From NCBI GenBank assembly GCA_025531455.1, contig JAMYHL010000003.1:1-64000 (forward strand): a stretch of DNA of 64,000 nucleotides, in the 5' to 3' direction. This DNA is from Apiotrichum sp. Y4204. Its lineage: Eukaryota > Basidiomycota > Tremellomycetes > Trichosporonales > Trichosporonaceae. The position numbers were made by a program, and so were the translations under genes. Shown here one piece after another: positions 44,751-56,735 of this stretch; position 1 is the stretch's first letter, and every line of letters starts with the position of its first letter. The notes beneath the pieces are model-generated. The model saw only the letters and a list, made by a program, of their open reading frames with translations. It did not search any database and was not told where the DNA came from.

Positions 44751-47230
44751 ATCTAGAAACGATAGTGATGGATAGGATGCAACAAATGGTCCCAGCTAAA
44801 GTCCATGATCTGGCGTGGCGGCTTGTTCTCGGCTTGAACAGTTTGGATCTGATCTCAAAGTTGATCATGTTCCGGCCAACACACTAATGGCGACGAGCTC
44901 GACGATCATGGTTCGGGCGAGGGTTTCTGACGACTATCCGCATATTCCGTAGACCCATTCGTACGAACTCGGTCAATGGAAATGATGTGTTACGGGCCGC
45001 TTCAGACTTAACACAATTTAAGTCTATTTGCTGCTTATTCCCAGACTTGCAAGAGCCCGAGCCCGAGTGTCTTCAAATCGAGGAGACGGCAATAAATCAT
45101 GAGGACAGACATCAAATAAATGGAAAACCAACGAAACAGCGCCACGCTCCAAAGACAGGCGCGTCGGAATGGCACCGTGTGCCGTCAGGAAGGGGATATG
45201 GGCGGCGTATCATACGCTCAGCGGATGTATCAGCGGACACACGATATCCATGCGAGCCAGAGTGAGAATGTCGAATGGAGGTAATGGAATCAGCAGATTG
45301 GACAGTTACGCACTGGGGATGGAGACCGCCCAAGGGCCCTGATCAGCACCCTCGCAACACATTGCCGAAGCCAGCCTGCTTTGAGGGTTTCCGGCGACTG
45401 GCTGATAAACTAATGAACCTTCCAAAGACATTCGGACCTCACCTGTGATCCCGGTAAAGTGTCGCCCAACATCCCCCCCCCCCCCTATATTCTCTATGGT
45501 CCGCTAAGCTCTCCGCCGCCACACCTTGCTCCATCCAATCCAGAGACAGATCCCAGATCCCGCCCTTCCGCACTTTTAGTGTCGAGCATATTATGTTCCT
45601 GGACACATGTCTGCGGCTCTACGACTCCAGATCGGTCTATCAAACCCAAAACCATGTGCAAAAACAACAACAAACGGAAAAAAGAAAGACAAAACCAAAT
45701 CAAAAGTCAAAAATCATGGATCGCAAAATCAAGATCGCAAAAGCAACAAGAGCAGACAAACAGGGTCTCCCTCCAAGCTGTGCCTGCCAATCCCTCCTCC
45801 CTTACCCTGCCAATCCTCCGCATCCGCGAAATCCCTGTCCATCGCGGCCCTGTCGATCCAGACCAGAGGGGACGATCCCGGGACTCCTGATGTCCTGAGA
45901 GATCGGCAGATCTGGCCACGCAGAAAGAGCAACAGCCCGTGCGTTTCTGCTCGCTGTTCTCGCTGCGCGTCGTGCTTCGCGCCGATCGGACGATCAGTTC
46001 CCAGTTCTGGAATCTCCGTGGAAGCGCGGCGGGTGATGACAAGAACAGGGAACCAGAATAGGGATACGTCCAGCCCGCGTCGCAGGTGCATGTTGTCCCT
46101 TACTATCAACCACATTTGGCTTCTCGGACACAACGCGACGTGCCGCCCGCGGCCCCTCGTCTCCGCTCCGAGTGCCCTACTCTCCATACTCTTCACTCCG
46201 TCTAGGATAGCCGCACGGCCGGAGAACGAAGAACGGAGGAGGGGACCGCGGACCGGGGGACGGGGCGCATGCCGCTGGCACGCGAGCAGGATCCGGGCGC
46301 TCCGCGTTCTGCGCGAGTGCAGATCCTAGATCTTTTTACTTTATTCTGAGATGGCGAGTAGATGATTCTCGGTACCTCGGCGTACCGGGGGTACGGACCG
46401 TGTGCCGAGTGTCCGACTGACGTTCCACTCTGCGATCCACGGGCACACCATGCGCTGCAAGTGGCCTTGTAGCCTGGAGGTCTGTAGATCTGTGGGCGTC
46501 GACGCCTGCCACGGGTGCTGTGTGCCTTCGAGAGGAACAGTCACGTACCAGCTTGATAGAGAAGAGTGAGCGATAATGTTCCTTGGTGATCTCTGGTCAA
46601 GTGCCATGGTATGCACTACCCAGAGAACGCGCGAACGCACAGAACGTGAGTAATCCACGATCTACTGGTTCCCGGAACACGAAAACATGCACACATGGGC
46701 CGCGTCGTACGCTATGGCTATAAAGGAACGGCCGGCGGTGCGGGCGCGGGCGGGACGATCTGTTCGGCGTGCCGTGCTTGTTCGGACGCGTGGTCATGTG
46801 CGCAGAGTTCACATGGAATCCGTGGAATGAAGTAGTATGGGAATGGGAATAGGACTGGGAGCGACTGAAGCAGTGCGCTCCATGGGAGCGACATCGAGCA
46901 TGCTGAGCACATTCACAGTAAACATTAGCCGCCGGTGTATTCTCTCGCTTCACGATATTTGTTCAGTAACGCCGCAACCCACAATAACGCAACAGCACAT
47001 CCAAAACTCGCCTCGAGCGCCCATAATGCCTGCATATCGGTGCGATTCAGTCAGGACCAGATTATCGTATCATCTCAGCGTGGCGCAGGATCATATTATT
47101 ATTCACTGCGTCGCCTCGCCAGGACGCGGGACGCCACCCCGCGGTGGTCTCGGACAGCGAGCCCAAAGTGTAATCATCGTCCCGCGGGAGAGCGCGCCAC
47201 CCGCCATCTATACTGGAGATCGACAATGAC

Positions 47231-47278
47231 GCTGGCTGCTGGCTGCTGGCTGCTGGCTGCTGGCTGCTGGCTGCTGGC
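47231..47278. repeat. Tandem 7-mer (CTGGCTG)n
   Basis: About six head-to-tail copies of CTGGCTG, non-coding as far as I can tell. Confidence 0.85.
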
Positions 47279-47377
47279 AATTATGCTGCATCTCCCACGC
47301 CGCGTGCCTGCACACTTTTCACGCGATCACGCGCGTGCGCAGCGCGCAGAGCAAAAAAAGCTAACTATACACTCCCG

Positions 47378-47596
47378 ATGTCCGGTGGCGCAGAACTTTC
47401 CATCTCTGATACGACCTTCGCACCGACGCCAGCCTACCCAGAGGGCAAGACGCCACCGGGCGATCCGGATGCTCGGACCGAGGGTGTGCGAGATCTACGC
47501 CACTGCAGAGTCGGAGCAATGGCGGCAGCGCAAGGAGGCATTCCCACCGCGCGCCGAGGTCTCCGACTCTTTTTGAATGTTAATTCTGAATCGTGA
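47378..47596 (+). pseudogene. Possible small gene with frameshift
   Basis: The ATG at 47378 opens a frame with a protein-like start (MSGGAELSISDTTFAPTPAYP). After about codon 36 its quality drops, while a second plus frame becomes coding-like (EIYATAESEQWRQRKEAF, then AEVSDSF and stop near 47576). Removing one base around 47482-47487 would join them. This could be a decayed small gene, a sequence error, or chance. No family recognised. Confidence 0.25.
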
Positions 47597-50153
47597 ATAA
47601 AGGTGCGGTATGTAGCCTTGCAATAGCAATACCGTCAAGTGGACAGATGACTTTTGATGCGGCAGGTGACTTGGACACCACCCCAGGCGTCACATATCGC
47701 GGTGCATGCGGGCTTGGGTGCGGTGCGAAACGCCCGGAGCCGCAGCTCTGCAGCTCTGGAGCTTTTAAAGGTTGGAATTTGGCTTCGAGATCTGTGCGGT
47801 GCTGCAGTGCATTCCGGGAGCTGGCGGGACTGGTCTGGAGTGTGGAGCGCGAGGCGAGGCCTGATGCTCCACCATATACCACCATGATACCTGCACTGCG
47901 GTGCGATATGCTTCACATAATTCAGCTGTAGATTCACTCCTAGCCCATTCTACCTGGAATGCACCGGTCTGCTGGCGTGACGGCATCGGTCCTTCCAGAC
48001 GTTGGGAGCCGACAGAGTCCGGACTGCACTCAAGAGGTAGAGAAAGATCGACTGGTCCGGACCAATTGGACCTGTCTCGCACAAACTGCGCAAATTGGGA
48101 TCTGGTGCACAAACTGGGTCAATTGCATTTTGTACAGTTACACGGTATGGTGCTGCGGTGCGGTGTGACAGCAGGTACAGATGGATGGACAGGACAGTGA
48201 TCAGGAAGAGAAAGAGGCACAGAGGCACAGATTGGCTGAAGATTTTGCGGACGCCACAGCTCCTCGCCCCTTCTCATATCACCTCCCGTCGCAGCTGGGA
48301 AATTGGGCCCAGCCAAAGTCGATGGTAGATGGCATCGCATGCATCGCGGTTGTCTCGAGGCCTGAGAAGCTGAGATGCAGAGATTGGGCAGCGAGATGGG
48401 ACGCGATACGCGATATGCGATACGCGATGCTTTTCCCTTGTCCCATTGCGGACCGTGCCCTGGCCCGTGCGATGGGTTGCAGCCAGGAGAAGTGTGCGTG
48501 CGGAGAATGCGGTTCGGGCTCATTCAAGGTTTTGCGCGGAGCGGTTTTGCGCGGCTGGCAGAGTGTGCCGAGAAACAGACTGGTGCATTGCTGCTGCATT
48601 TACGAGATGAAGGACTTTTGAAGAGACAAGAGACCGTTTCCCGGGGAGAAAAGAGTGGTTTGGATTAGAGTGGCAAAGGGAATGCACAAGGGATGGCCCG
48701 AGGGCTGCGAGGGGACAATGTTCGAGGGTTGGCGCGGGTGCAGCCAAAAGGTGCAGCAGCGGGTGCAACCACCCCCAGGCTAAGGACAAGATAGGACAGG
48801 ACAAGGATAGGAACCACAGCCATACTGATTTTAGCAGGATCTGGACAGTCTGAATAGACATCCCTCGAAAAGTTGCAAAGTTGCCGCCATGCCGCGTGTC
48901 AAAAACGCAAAAAGGGCAAAAGGGCAGAGAAAACGGCTGAGATCGCTCAGAGCTCTCCGAGAAAAGGTTGTTTACCGTCCTTTGTGTTAATCTGTGCCCG
49001 TCTGCCTCCCCTTTTTACCTTGTGGCCCTCCCCTTTCGCTTCCCTTGCTCCCTTGGCTTCCCCGCGGGGCGCTTGTGCCTCGGCACCGCAGGAACGAGGT
49101 TCAGCGCGCAGTACCTAGCTAAAAGTGTGTCCAGATTGTGCCGTGCCGCGTGCCGTGCCGTGCCGTCGTGTGCTGTGCCCCGGGGGAGGTCGATAACGGC
49201 AGGTCGCGTGCCGGGAGCCCCTGAGATTCTGCATATGCCTGATCCCTGAGATGCCTGAGACCAGCTCCCGAATGACAAGAGCGGGGCCATGGCTCCAAAG
49301 CCCATGCAGAGCCATGGAGAGGGTTAAGCGGCATCCTTGCTGATTCTGGCTCTGGGCCCGACCGCTAGCCGCTCGGGCTCCCCCCCCCTCCCCTTTGAGA
49401 CCCTGGGCGGCCCGCACCAGAATATGGAGCATCGGTTACAATGTACCACAAACCGGCGGGACCCTCGGGGATCTCTGCCTTGACGACAAGTCTACGATCG
49501 AATGCATGGGAAGAAGAACAGAGGATGAGGAGCGAAGGGGAGGAGCAATGATCTACTCGGGAACGGTAGTCACTTTGAAAGAGGGGGAGCGAGAGACTAG
49601 AGGGTAGAAGGGGGGAGAGAGGGAGGGGAGATTGATAACAGCAAAGGGGAGGACTGAAGGGGTGTGATGCGGTGGAGGGTGGACGAGGCGCAGAGCGCGA
49701 GAGAAAGATGCAATCGGCTGCACACATGTCTCTCTGCATCTCTTGTGGGTCCTTTGTACAACCCTCCTTTAAAAGTCCCAGGTGCATATCTGGGAACAGA
49801 TCCCCTCTCCCTCTCCGGTTCATAGCATCGCATCGCATCACTTGCTCGCTCGCTCGCTCGCAACGCACCGCCGTCGCCGCAGCCAGTCCGTCTCCGCCAC
49901 GGACGACGATACACGCCCATCCTAATAACGGTGTCCCTACCACACACGAGCATCATCGCACATCCATCTCTCGTCTCTCGTCTCCGGGTCTACCATCTCT
50001 CGTTTTCTCTCTTCTAGGCCGCGACCTCTCAACGAGTCTTCCGACAATCAACAATCAGCGTGCAATACCGCACATCAACGACCATTTTCCATTGACTGTC
50101 ACGACAACGAACACTCTTTCTTTCTTTTATCGTCCGGGCCCTTTCTCTCGCGA

Positions 50154-50159
50154 TATAAA
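50154..50159 (+). promoter_or_regulatory. TATA-like box upstream of the Ser-rich gene
   Basis: TATAAA in cgaTATAAAcc, 51 nt before the ATG at 50210. It is closer to the ATG than usual, so it may be chance. Confidence 0.35.
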
Positions 50160-50209
50160 CCGCCCTCTTCGTTCCTGTTCTTCCCTCGCAATACTCTCTA
50201 TTGTTCACC

Positions 50210-51894
50210 ATGCTCCTTCGCCTCCTCCCCACCGCGAGCCCGGCGCAGCCTGCTCCCCCGACCATTCTCTTCACCCTCCCGCTCCCTTCCTCTCCTTACA
50301 CGTGAGTTGCCGCCGCACTTGAGGGTCTGTTCATGTCCGCTGACGACAGCTCCCGCTCCCTCCCCCTCCCACCCAACCTGCTTGCACACCGCAGTCTTTG
50401 TCTCCAAGAGGACATTGACTGCGCCAACGTTCTTCTTGGCGACAAGGCTAGCTGGATCAGTGGAGTGAGTATCATGCTCCCACCTCATTCCTGAGTCTCT
50501 AACCCCAGGTTGTCGACAATGTCACATTCTCGCTCCCCCACTCTAGCATTGTTGTCCACCTCGTTGACGGATCTACTGTGAACGTTGATCTGACCGACGA
50601 CTGTGTAGCCCTTCTCCACCGCGTCGTCAACGAGGTCCAGCTCTCCTTTGCCGCCGCCGCTGCTCCCCGGCCGCCCACCCCCTCGTCGCAGGCCGACTCG
50701 CCCCGTTCCAGCGTCAGCTCCGACCGCTCGTCGCTCTCTGCCTACTCTCAGCCCTCCTCCACCACCTCCACCTCCCGCACATCCTCCCTCCTCTACTCCA
50801 TCTTCCAGCCCCTCCTTCCCACCCCTGCGCCCGCACAGCCTCCGGCACATGTTGCCGTGCACATGCAGCCCGCGCGGGCCCACCGTCGCCTAGCCCGCTC
50901 GTTGCTCGTCGACGCGTACCGCCGCCACGTTCTTCCGTGCCTGAAGGCGCGTCTGCCGTCTGCCTACCTCCTTTGGGCTATTCAGACTGAGAGCGCCTCC
51001 AAGATGGACGAGTTTAATGGCCTCAAGAGCGACATTAACCAGGCACTCATGTCTTCGGGTCTCGACATCTCCGCTATTGAGGACCGGGTCTCCCACCCGT
51101 CATCGACGGGCTCGAGCCCCACGTCCTACTCGCCGATCTCATCCCGCAGCTCCTCCCCGCGCTCCTCGGTCGACATCGACACCTTGTCGCCTCAGAGCCT
51201 CCTCGCCGACATTCCTCCGGCCTATGCACTCCCCGCCAAGCAGCGCGTCGCCTACAGCGCCCAGGTCACCCGCATCACCCAGGTCGCTACTCGCATTGGC
51301 AGCATCACCAAGCTTGCGTCCCGCTACGAGCGGGAGGAGGGCAAGCGCAAGTGGCTTGAGCAGCTCGACCTCAACCGCGATGGTGACAAGGCCATCCGCC
51401 GTGCCTTCTCCAACGGCCTGCTCCCTGCCACCGTCTCTTGCTCCTCGGCCCCCGTTCGCAGCTCGGGTCTGCGCAACAGCGTGACTGCCACCGAGCTTGA
51501 GGTCCGCAGCCTATCGTGCCAGGCCGCCGCTTCCGCCACTGCCGCGCTCGAGGACATTCTCGAGGCTGCCTCTGATGAGGACGACATGTCCGAGCCCGAC
51601 CTCTCCGACTCGCGCTCGTCATTGTCCGCATCCCCTGAGCCTCTGCCGCGCACGCCCACTTATGACCGTGCCTCCGCCTTCAGCGACGACGAGGATCTTC
51701 CTCTCTCTCCCACGCCCTGCTCGCGCAAGAGCTTCGAGGACTCGTCGATGCTCATGTCCGACGACAACGACGACGACTGGGAGGACAACCGCCTTGGCAT
51801 GGACAACCTTCCCCGCACCCCGCCTCTCAGCTTTGACGGCAAGAAGCGGGTGCCCCTTCCCCCGCTCCCTGCGCAGCCGCAGTGGGGCATCTAA
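50210..51894 (+). CDS. Ser/Pro-rich protein with a helical core, 530 aa, unknown
   Basis: Three exons: 50210-50301, 50350-50464 and 50509-51894 (1593 nt). The N-terminal 150 residues include a folded-looking part (LLAHRSLCLQEDIDCANVLL, VVDNVTFSLPHSSIVVHLVD, CVALLHRVVNEVQLSF). A long Ser/Thr/Pro stretch follows, then a helical block around ARSLLVDAYRRHVLPCLKARL and VAYSAQVTRITQVATRIGSI. The end is acidic and Ser-rich with SP/TP sites (PRTPTYD, PLSPTPCSRKSFED), likely kinase targets. No known domain recognised. It is preceded by a long C/T-rich leader. Codon use matches highly expressed neighbours (strong C in third position). Confidence 0.8.
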
Positions 51895-53448
51895 GTCTCT
51901 GGACATCTCAAAATGACAACATTGTGCTGCCGGACAGCACCCGGACACTGCCGCATCCCCCGACCATCTGTCTGTTCGTTTTGGCCTCAAAACTCTCAAC
52001 TGTCACTCTCGATACACACGCATCTCCGATCGCACGCGCGACAGCAGCACCCCCATTTTTATTGCATTTACTCTCACATGCTTTCCTGACGAAACGACTC
52101 GGTTAGCCCCTGTGTCACTTGCCAGCTGTCCCAGAGAGCTGGACCGATCACTGGCACTCGCCAGGGCACACCACACGACCCACAATGCGCACCCATCCCG
52201 CCTCCCTAGTAGTATGTTTCTGCGCGCTTGCATTAGACCCCGGACCGGACGGTGTGTCCGACCTCCGCAATCTCAGTAACTCAGTATTGTACAGTACCCA
52301 TTATTGTTACCTATGCACCACAAATACTTGTTGACTGTCTGTCTGTGTTTTTGTGTTTGCCTGTTGCTGTTGCTCTGCCGCTTCCCGCCCCCTGTGTCGC
52401 CATGTTGCATCCCGCCCACTCTTTGCAGTACTCTCCGACGCGTTACAGCCAGGGCGGGCACTCCCGGGCCAGAAAACTGAGACCGAGGCTGTCGGGTGTA
52501 CACCATTGACAGAAGTAGAGAAGGCCACGACGCGTCGAGATTCCACAGCATCACAGGAAAATAGGAAACGAGGAAACGAGGAAACGAGGAAACGAGGAAC
52601 ACTCTGGCGTACGGTACACTCCCGCCGCCCTGGGCGGCACGCCGCGATCGCCCACATGCCACCCTCCCTTCCCATCAGACAGGACACGACAAAAGGGATA
52701 TGAGGGCCCACAGCGCGATGGAATCTCGCGAATCGCCGACCAGAGCAGCTCACCCCCCCTCTTTCCCTCCTTTGCGCGTTCAGCCACCCCCGCGCGGCCC
52801 GCCGTTTCCCGGCTGCTACCGCTCGCATACCCTGTAGCAGCGTTCTGGGCCTGCGATGAAACGGGTGCCACTCTGTTTATGCGTCTACCATCGATGTCCG
52901 AGTAGCTGTATCACGGGAGTGAGGAATGCACAGATGGCATGGTACGTATGCGTCCACTATCAGGTTCATATTATCGGTTGCGTCTCGGGTAAGCTTGCTT
53001 CGGCGCAGGACCAGGCATACCGTTTGGACAGTGCGGTAACAGATAGTCAATACTCCGAAACCCACCGCCGTCGTCAATCCACGTTCCGCATCGCATCGCC
53101 GCAAGACATTAGATGAATACTAGATAAGAAGTATGTAGAGCACACAATCGCACCGCGGGCGCGCATCACGCGACGCGACGCGCTGCGTCGCGGTCAAGCT
53201 CACGACACAGAGCTTGTATAATTGAATCACATGGCGGGTGCGGAGCGTTTGGTGACGCCGCGTTACCACTCTCCGGGCTGCGCAGCTGCCGGAGCGGTGA
53301 GATGCTCGTGACGCGACAACCCGGAGAGACGCGTCGTGAGAAAGTTCCCATTCCTCCACGGCCTCCGCCGCCGCAGCTGGCTAATCTCCGGCGGGGATTT
53401 CACTCGCAACAATCGGCTACTGTCACGCTGGGTATGACTCTATGCGGC
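51895..53448. other. Convergent intergenic region, about 1.55 kb
   Basis: 3' flanks of the Ser-rich gene (plus) and HOS3 (minus). Contains an 8-nt tandem repeat at 52565-52596. No gene seen. Confidence 0.5.
52565..52596. repeat. Tandem 8-mer (GAAACGAG)x4
   Basis: Four perfect head-to-tail copies of GAAACGAG, followed by a partial copy. Confidence 0.9.
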
Positions 53449-56121
53449 CTACGCCGACCCATCACGGTGGTCCCGCTCAGTGGCGCTTGGTGCAGCCGGC
53501 GCGTAACGCGCATACTGGCCGGGAATGATACGCGGCAGTGACGGCGGGCGAGTGAAGTTTGGCTGTGGCACCTTTCCCGTATGAGGATCGATCACTGTCG
53601 AGGTCGCTGGGCGCACCGGTGTGGGAGGCAACACGACAGACTCGACATTCTGTGGCCTGAAGAAGATCCCCGCCGGGATGCTCTGTGGCTTTGGTGGAGC
53701 CACCGGAGGCTGGGATGCCTGGGGAGCCTGGGAGGCCTGGGCAACGGTTTGAAATGGACGTCCTTCCGCGGGAACATGAAACGGGATAGATGGCGCATCA
53801 ACTCCCGCAAGCGGGGCATACGCTGGAACAGCTGGGGTCGCGGAAGCTGGGACCACGGCTGGGAGTACTGGGACCACAGCCGGCGCTTGAACAGGTGTAG
53901 GCGTCGCGGGGGAGCTGCGTGGCGGCGAGCCCGCGGGAGATGCTGATGGCGTGAGGCGAGGAATACGCAGGATTATAGGATCGGCAGGTTTGTGATCGGG
54001 TGGCGAGGTGACGCTCTCTGGTGACGGGTATGCCGCTCCTACACTCTCTGTTGCTGCCGTAACGATGGGAACAGCGTGAACGACAGGCTCTGGTTTGATG
54101 ATAATCTCAGGCTTCCCCAAGGGCTCAGGACTTTGCGCCTTTTCAGAAGCTTGCCGGGCCGAAAGTGGAACCTTTTTGGTGACACGGCGAGGTACAGGCG
54201 AGTTGTCAGTTGAGTTGGGATCGACAGTCTTGCGCGTCCGCAAAGTCATGCGGGCCTGAGGTGTGGCGGTTACACTCGGGGCGGGAGTCTCGGGCGGGGC
54301 GGCGCCCTCAAAATGCGAGAGAAGGGCATGAGTGCGCGCAATGTGTGGGTTGGAGGATAGGTCTGGCGGCAGCGCACAGAGTTTTCCCTTTCTCCGCTTC
54401 TTGACGGCACGCTCGAGAAGCACGAGCTCGTCCACCGTCCACCACGCAGGCACTCCCTTCCGACCAAGAAGGCCGATCGCGTGGCCCATCGCTGCCGAGG
54501 TCAGAGCGCGATCACCGTACCCGCCCTCAAGGACGGATACCACCTTGCCAAGCATGTGCTTATCCGCAAACTCTGCAATGTCGCGGGTATATCGAGAATA
54601 GAATGACACGGGTACGCGGCGGTCGTGACGCTGCATACCCTGATGCTCGTGCTCACACGCATCGAAGCCGGCGCTGGGGTTAGAATTGAATCGCGCCAAC
54701 GACTAACCTGACGAACAATACGGTCCGCTCAGGATCCGCCTCCGTTTCCTTCATGAACACCAATGCTCTCTCCAATAATGCCAGATACTTTGGATAGATG
54801 CGCTCGTAAAAATCGTCCTCATTCGCATATGGCTGAAGATGGATATTTTCGCTGTCGTCAGAATGGTATCGAAGAGTTAGCTCACATGTACTGCCCATGC
54901 GCAGCAAGACTCAAGCTCGCATCTTTGACAAGATCAAGATCGCCGTCCTGCGTTGTGAGTTTAGATGTCAAAGAGGGCAACTCACTTCACACGGATAGCT
55001 GTAGATGTCGTGCACAGAGCCGTAGAACGCCTTCCACGCCCGGCGCGTGCCCTTGGAACCCTGCATATCTGTCGGTGGCTTACCAGCAGCCATCGCAAGA
55101 TCTTCGGCATATGCAGCCGCGTTCAGCGGCATCACCAAGGCTTGGGTACCGTTCCCATGGTGGAGATCAAAATCGATGATGATTGCACGGTCCACGTCAT
55201 GCTGAAGGTACGCTGGTAGGTGAGCACCCTGTTATAACCTGGCTCCACCTACCGTGTAAGGCGCCGACAACCACATTGTTGACATAGCAGAAACCGGAGG
55301 GAGCATCTTCACCACAGTGATGCCCCGGTGGTCGGATCGCACAGAACGCCTTGTTGAACTTTGGGAGTGGCTCAGTCGGTGGCGTTCCTTGTCTTTCTGT
55401 CGGCGATGTAGAGGCGGACTGGGAAGCACATACGCCATCCACAGCCTGGCAGACTGTCTGGACCTGTCTGTCAGCTGAAGTAGGACATACTATAGCTCAC
55501 CGATCCTTCAATCGCAACGATGCTCCCGGGGCCAAGGTACAAGTCACCAGGGTTGAGGCCGAGGCCGTCGGGGATCTCACATCCGGTCTCCTTTATTGTC
55601 TCCACAGCCTCGCTCCCCCACTTGAACAGATCCCGGAGGTATGTGCTACTCGGGATAGCGGCACCTCGCGTCTTGGGAAAATATGGAAACGGAGCCTCCT
55701 CGGGGGTTGTGTGTGTTAGCTGGAGGGCGGGGTGGTGGAGCAGGATCTGGCCGGGGGAAGACGGGAGTGGCGGGGGCGGTACGAGGTGGATATGCGACGG
55801 GGGGAGGAAGGGGGTCGACCAGGCAATGGACAGTGAGGAAAGCATAGATGCCAGCTCATCTCCGTGGCCCGGTCTACCAGCTCCTTGTGTCCGCCCGTTC
55901 GCCACGCCGTTTCCGGTCAGCGCGTCCTCCGCCTCGAGCCGAGAGAGCGCAGCAGCAAAGCCGAGAAGAACCGCACGAAGACGCTCAGGCCGCTCGAAGA
56001 TGTGCGACGAGTTTGCGTGCCGGATGTACTTGTGCTGCAGGCAGGCCGGCTGGATGCAGAGAGCGAGCGGGAGCGGGGCCGAGTCCGGCGCCGGTGGAGG
56101 CCCGGCGGTGGTGCCCGACAT
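53449..56121 (-). CDS. HOS3: Hos3-type histone deacetylase, 829 aa
   Basis: Six exons: 56121-55501, 55463-55253, 55212-54986, 54947-54886, 54851-54708 and 54673-53449 (2490 nt). The deacetylase fold is recognised by RPPGHHCGE (tandem His near 255), GFCYVNNVVVGA, DFDLHHGNGTQ with zinc ligands Asp293 and His295, SAGFDACEHE with the third ligand near Asp426, and the closing VLEGGY. The long N-terminal segment before the core and the YLQHDVDRAIIIDFD spacing fit the fungal Hos3 branch rather than Rpd3 or Hda1. It removes acetyl groups from histone tails. The last 270 residues are Pro/Ala/Thr/Ser-rich and disordered. The gene is divergent from RSC4, which encodes an acetyl-lysine reader. Confidence 0.88.
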
Positions 56122-56735
56122 GGTGGCGACTCGGGATTGTGGGTGAGCCGAGAGGGGATCCTAAAAGTGAGATGAGGGTTAGGATTTCCCCGCAGTCAGG
56201 AACTGGTGGTTAGGGTTCTAGTGGTGAGTACGCTATCGGTGGTGGCGAGGAAGGGGCAATTGATGGCGAGGAAAGGAAGGGATATTTTTTGGCCGAGAGG
56301 GGAGGTGTGGGTTGCCGTGATTGGAATGGGAGGCAAAAGGTTTGCTTGTTTGGTTTGTGTTGTTTTCGCTCTCTTGGCTCACCCCGGGTCCCTGGCCCTG
56401 GCGCTTCTTCTGGCTGGGAGAGCGGAAGCAATTTTCTGGCCCAGTGATCGGTTCACAGAGTGTGCCTTCCTGCCCCTCCACCATAGGAGAGCGAGGGAGC
56501 ACGCCACCCAGCCAGGCAGAGAGCGGGAAGGCACAGGCGCACAGGCAGCGCTGCTGCTGACAGCCAACAGGATGCGGGGAGCGCGATCTACGCCGTCTGC
56601 TCGAGCAGCACGTTGCCCGTCGTTTCTTGATCCCATGCATCCCATCCACAACAATCCTCATTGCATACAACCAATAACAATATACAACAACGCATCAACA
56701 CCCCCGGCCCCACTCTTTGTGCGCGCACCGAAACC
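56122..56735. promoter_or_regulatory. Bidirectional promoter HOS3/RSC4
   Basis: 614 nt between two divergent chromatin genes. The right end is an A/C-rich leader (acaacaatcc, aataacaata) before RSC4. No distinct box recognised. Confidence 0.5.

Larger units (their letters stand above)
44751..50209. other. Gene-poor stretch of about 5.5 kb
   Basis: No gene I can defend. It holds a possible frameshifted small frame at 47378-47596, a 7-nt tandem repeat at 47231-47278, a short CGATATGCGATACG repeat near 48400-48430, and the promoter of the gene starting at 50210 (TATAAA at 50154-50159, CTCG repeats near 49845-49861). Confidence 0.5.
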
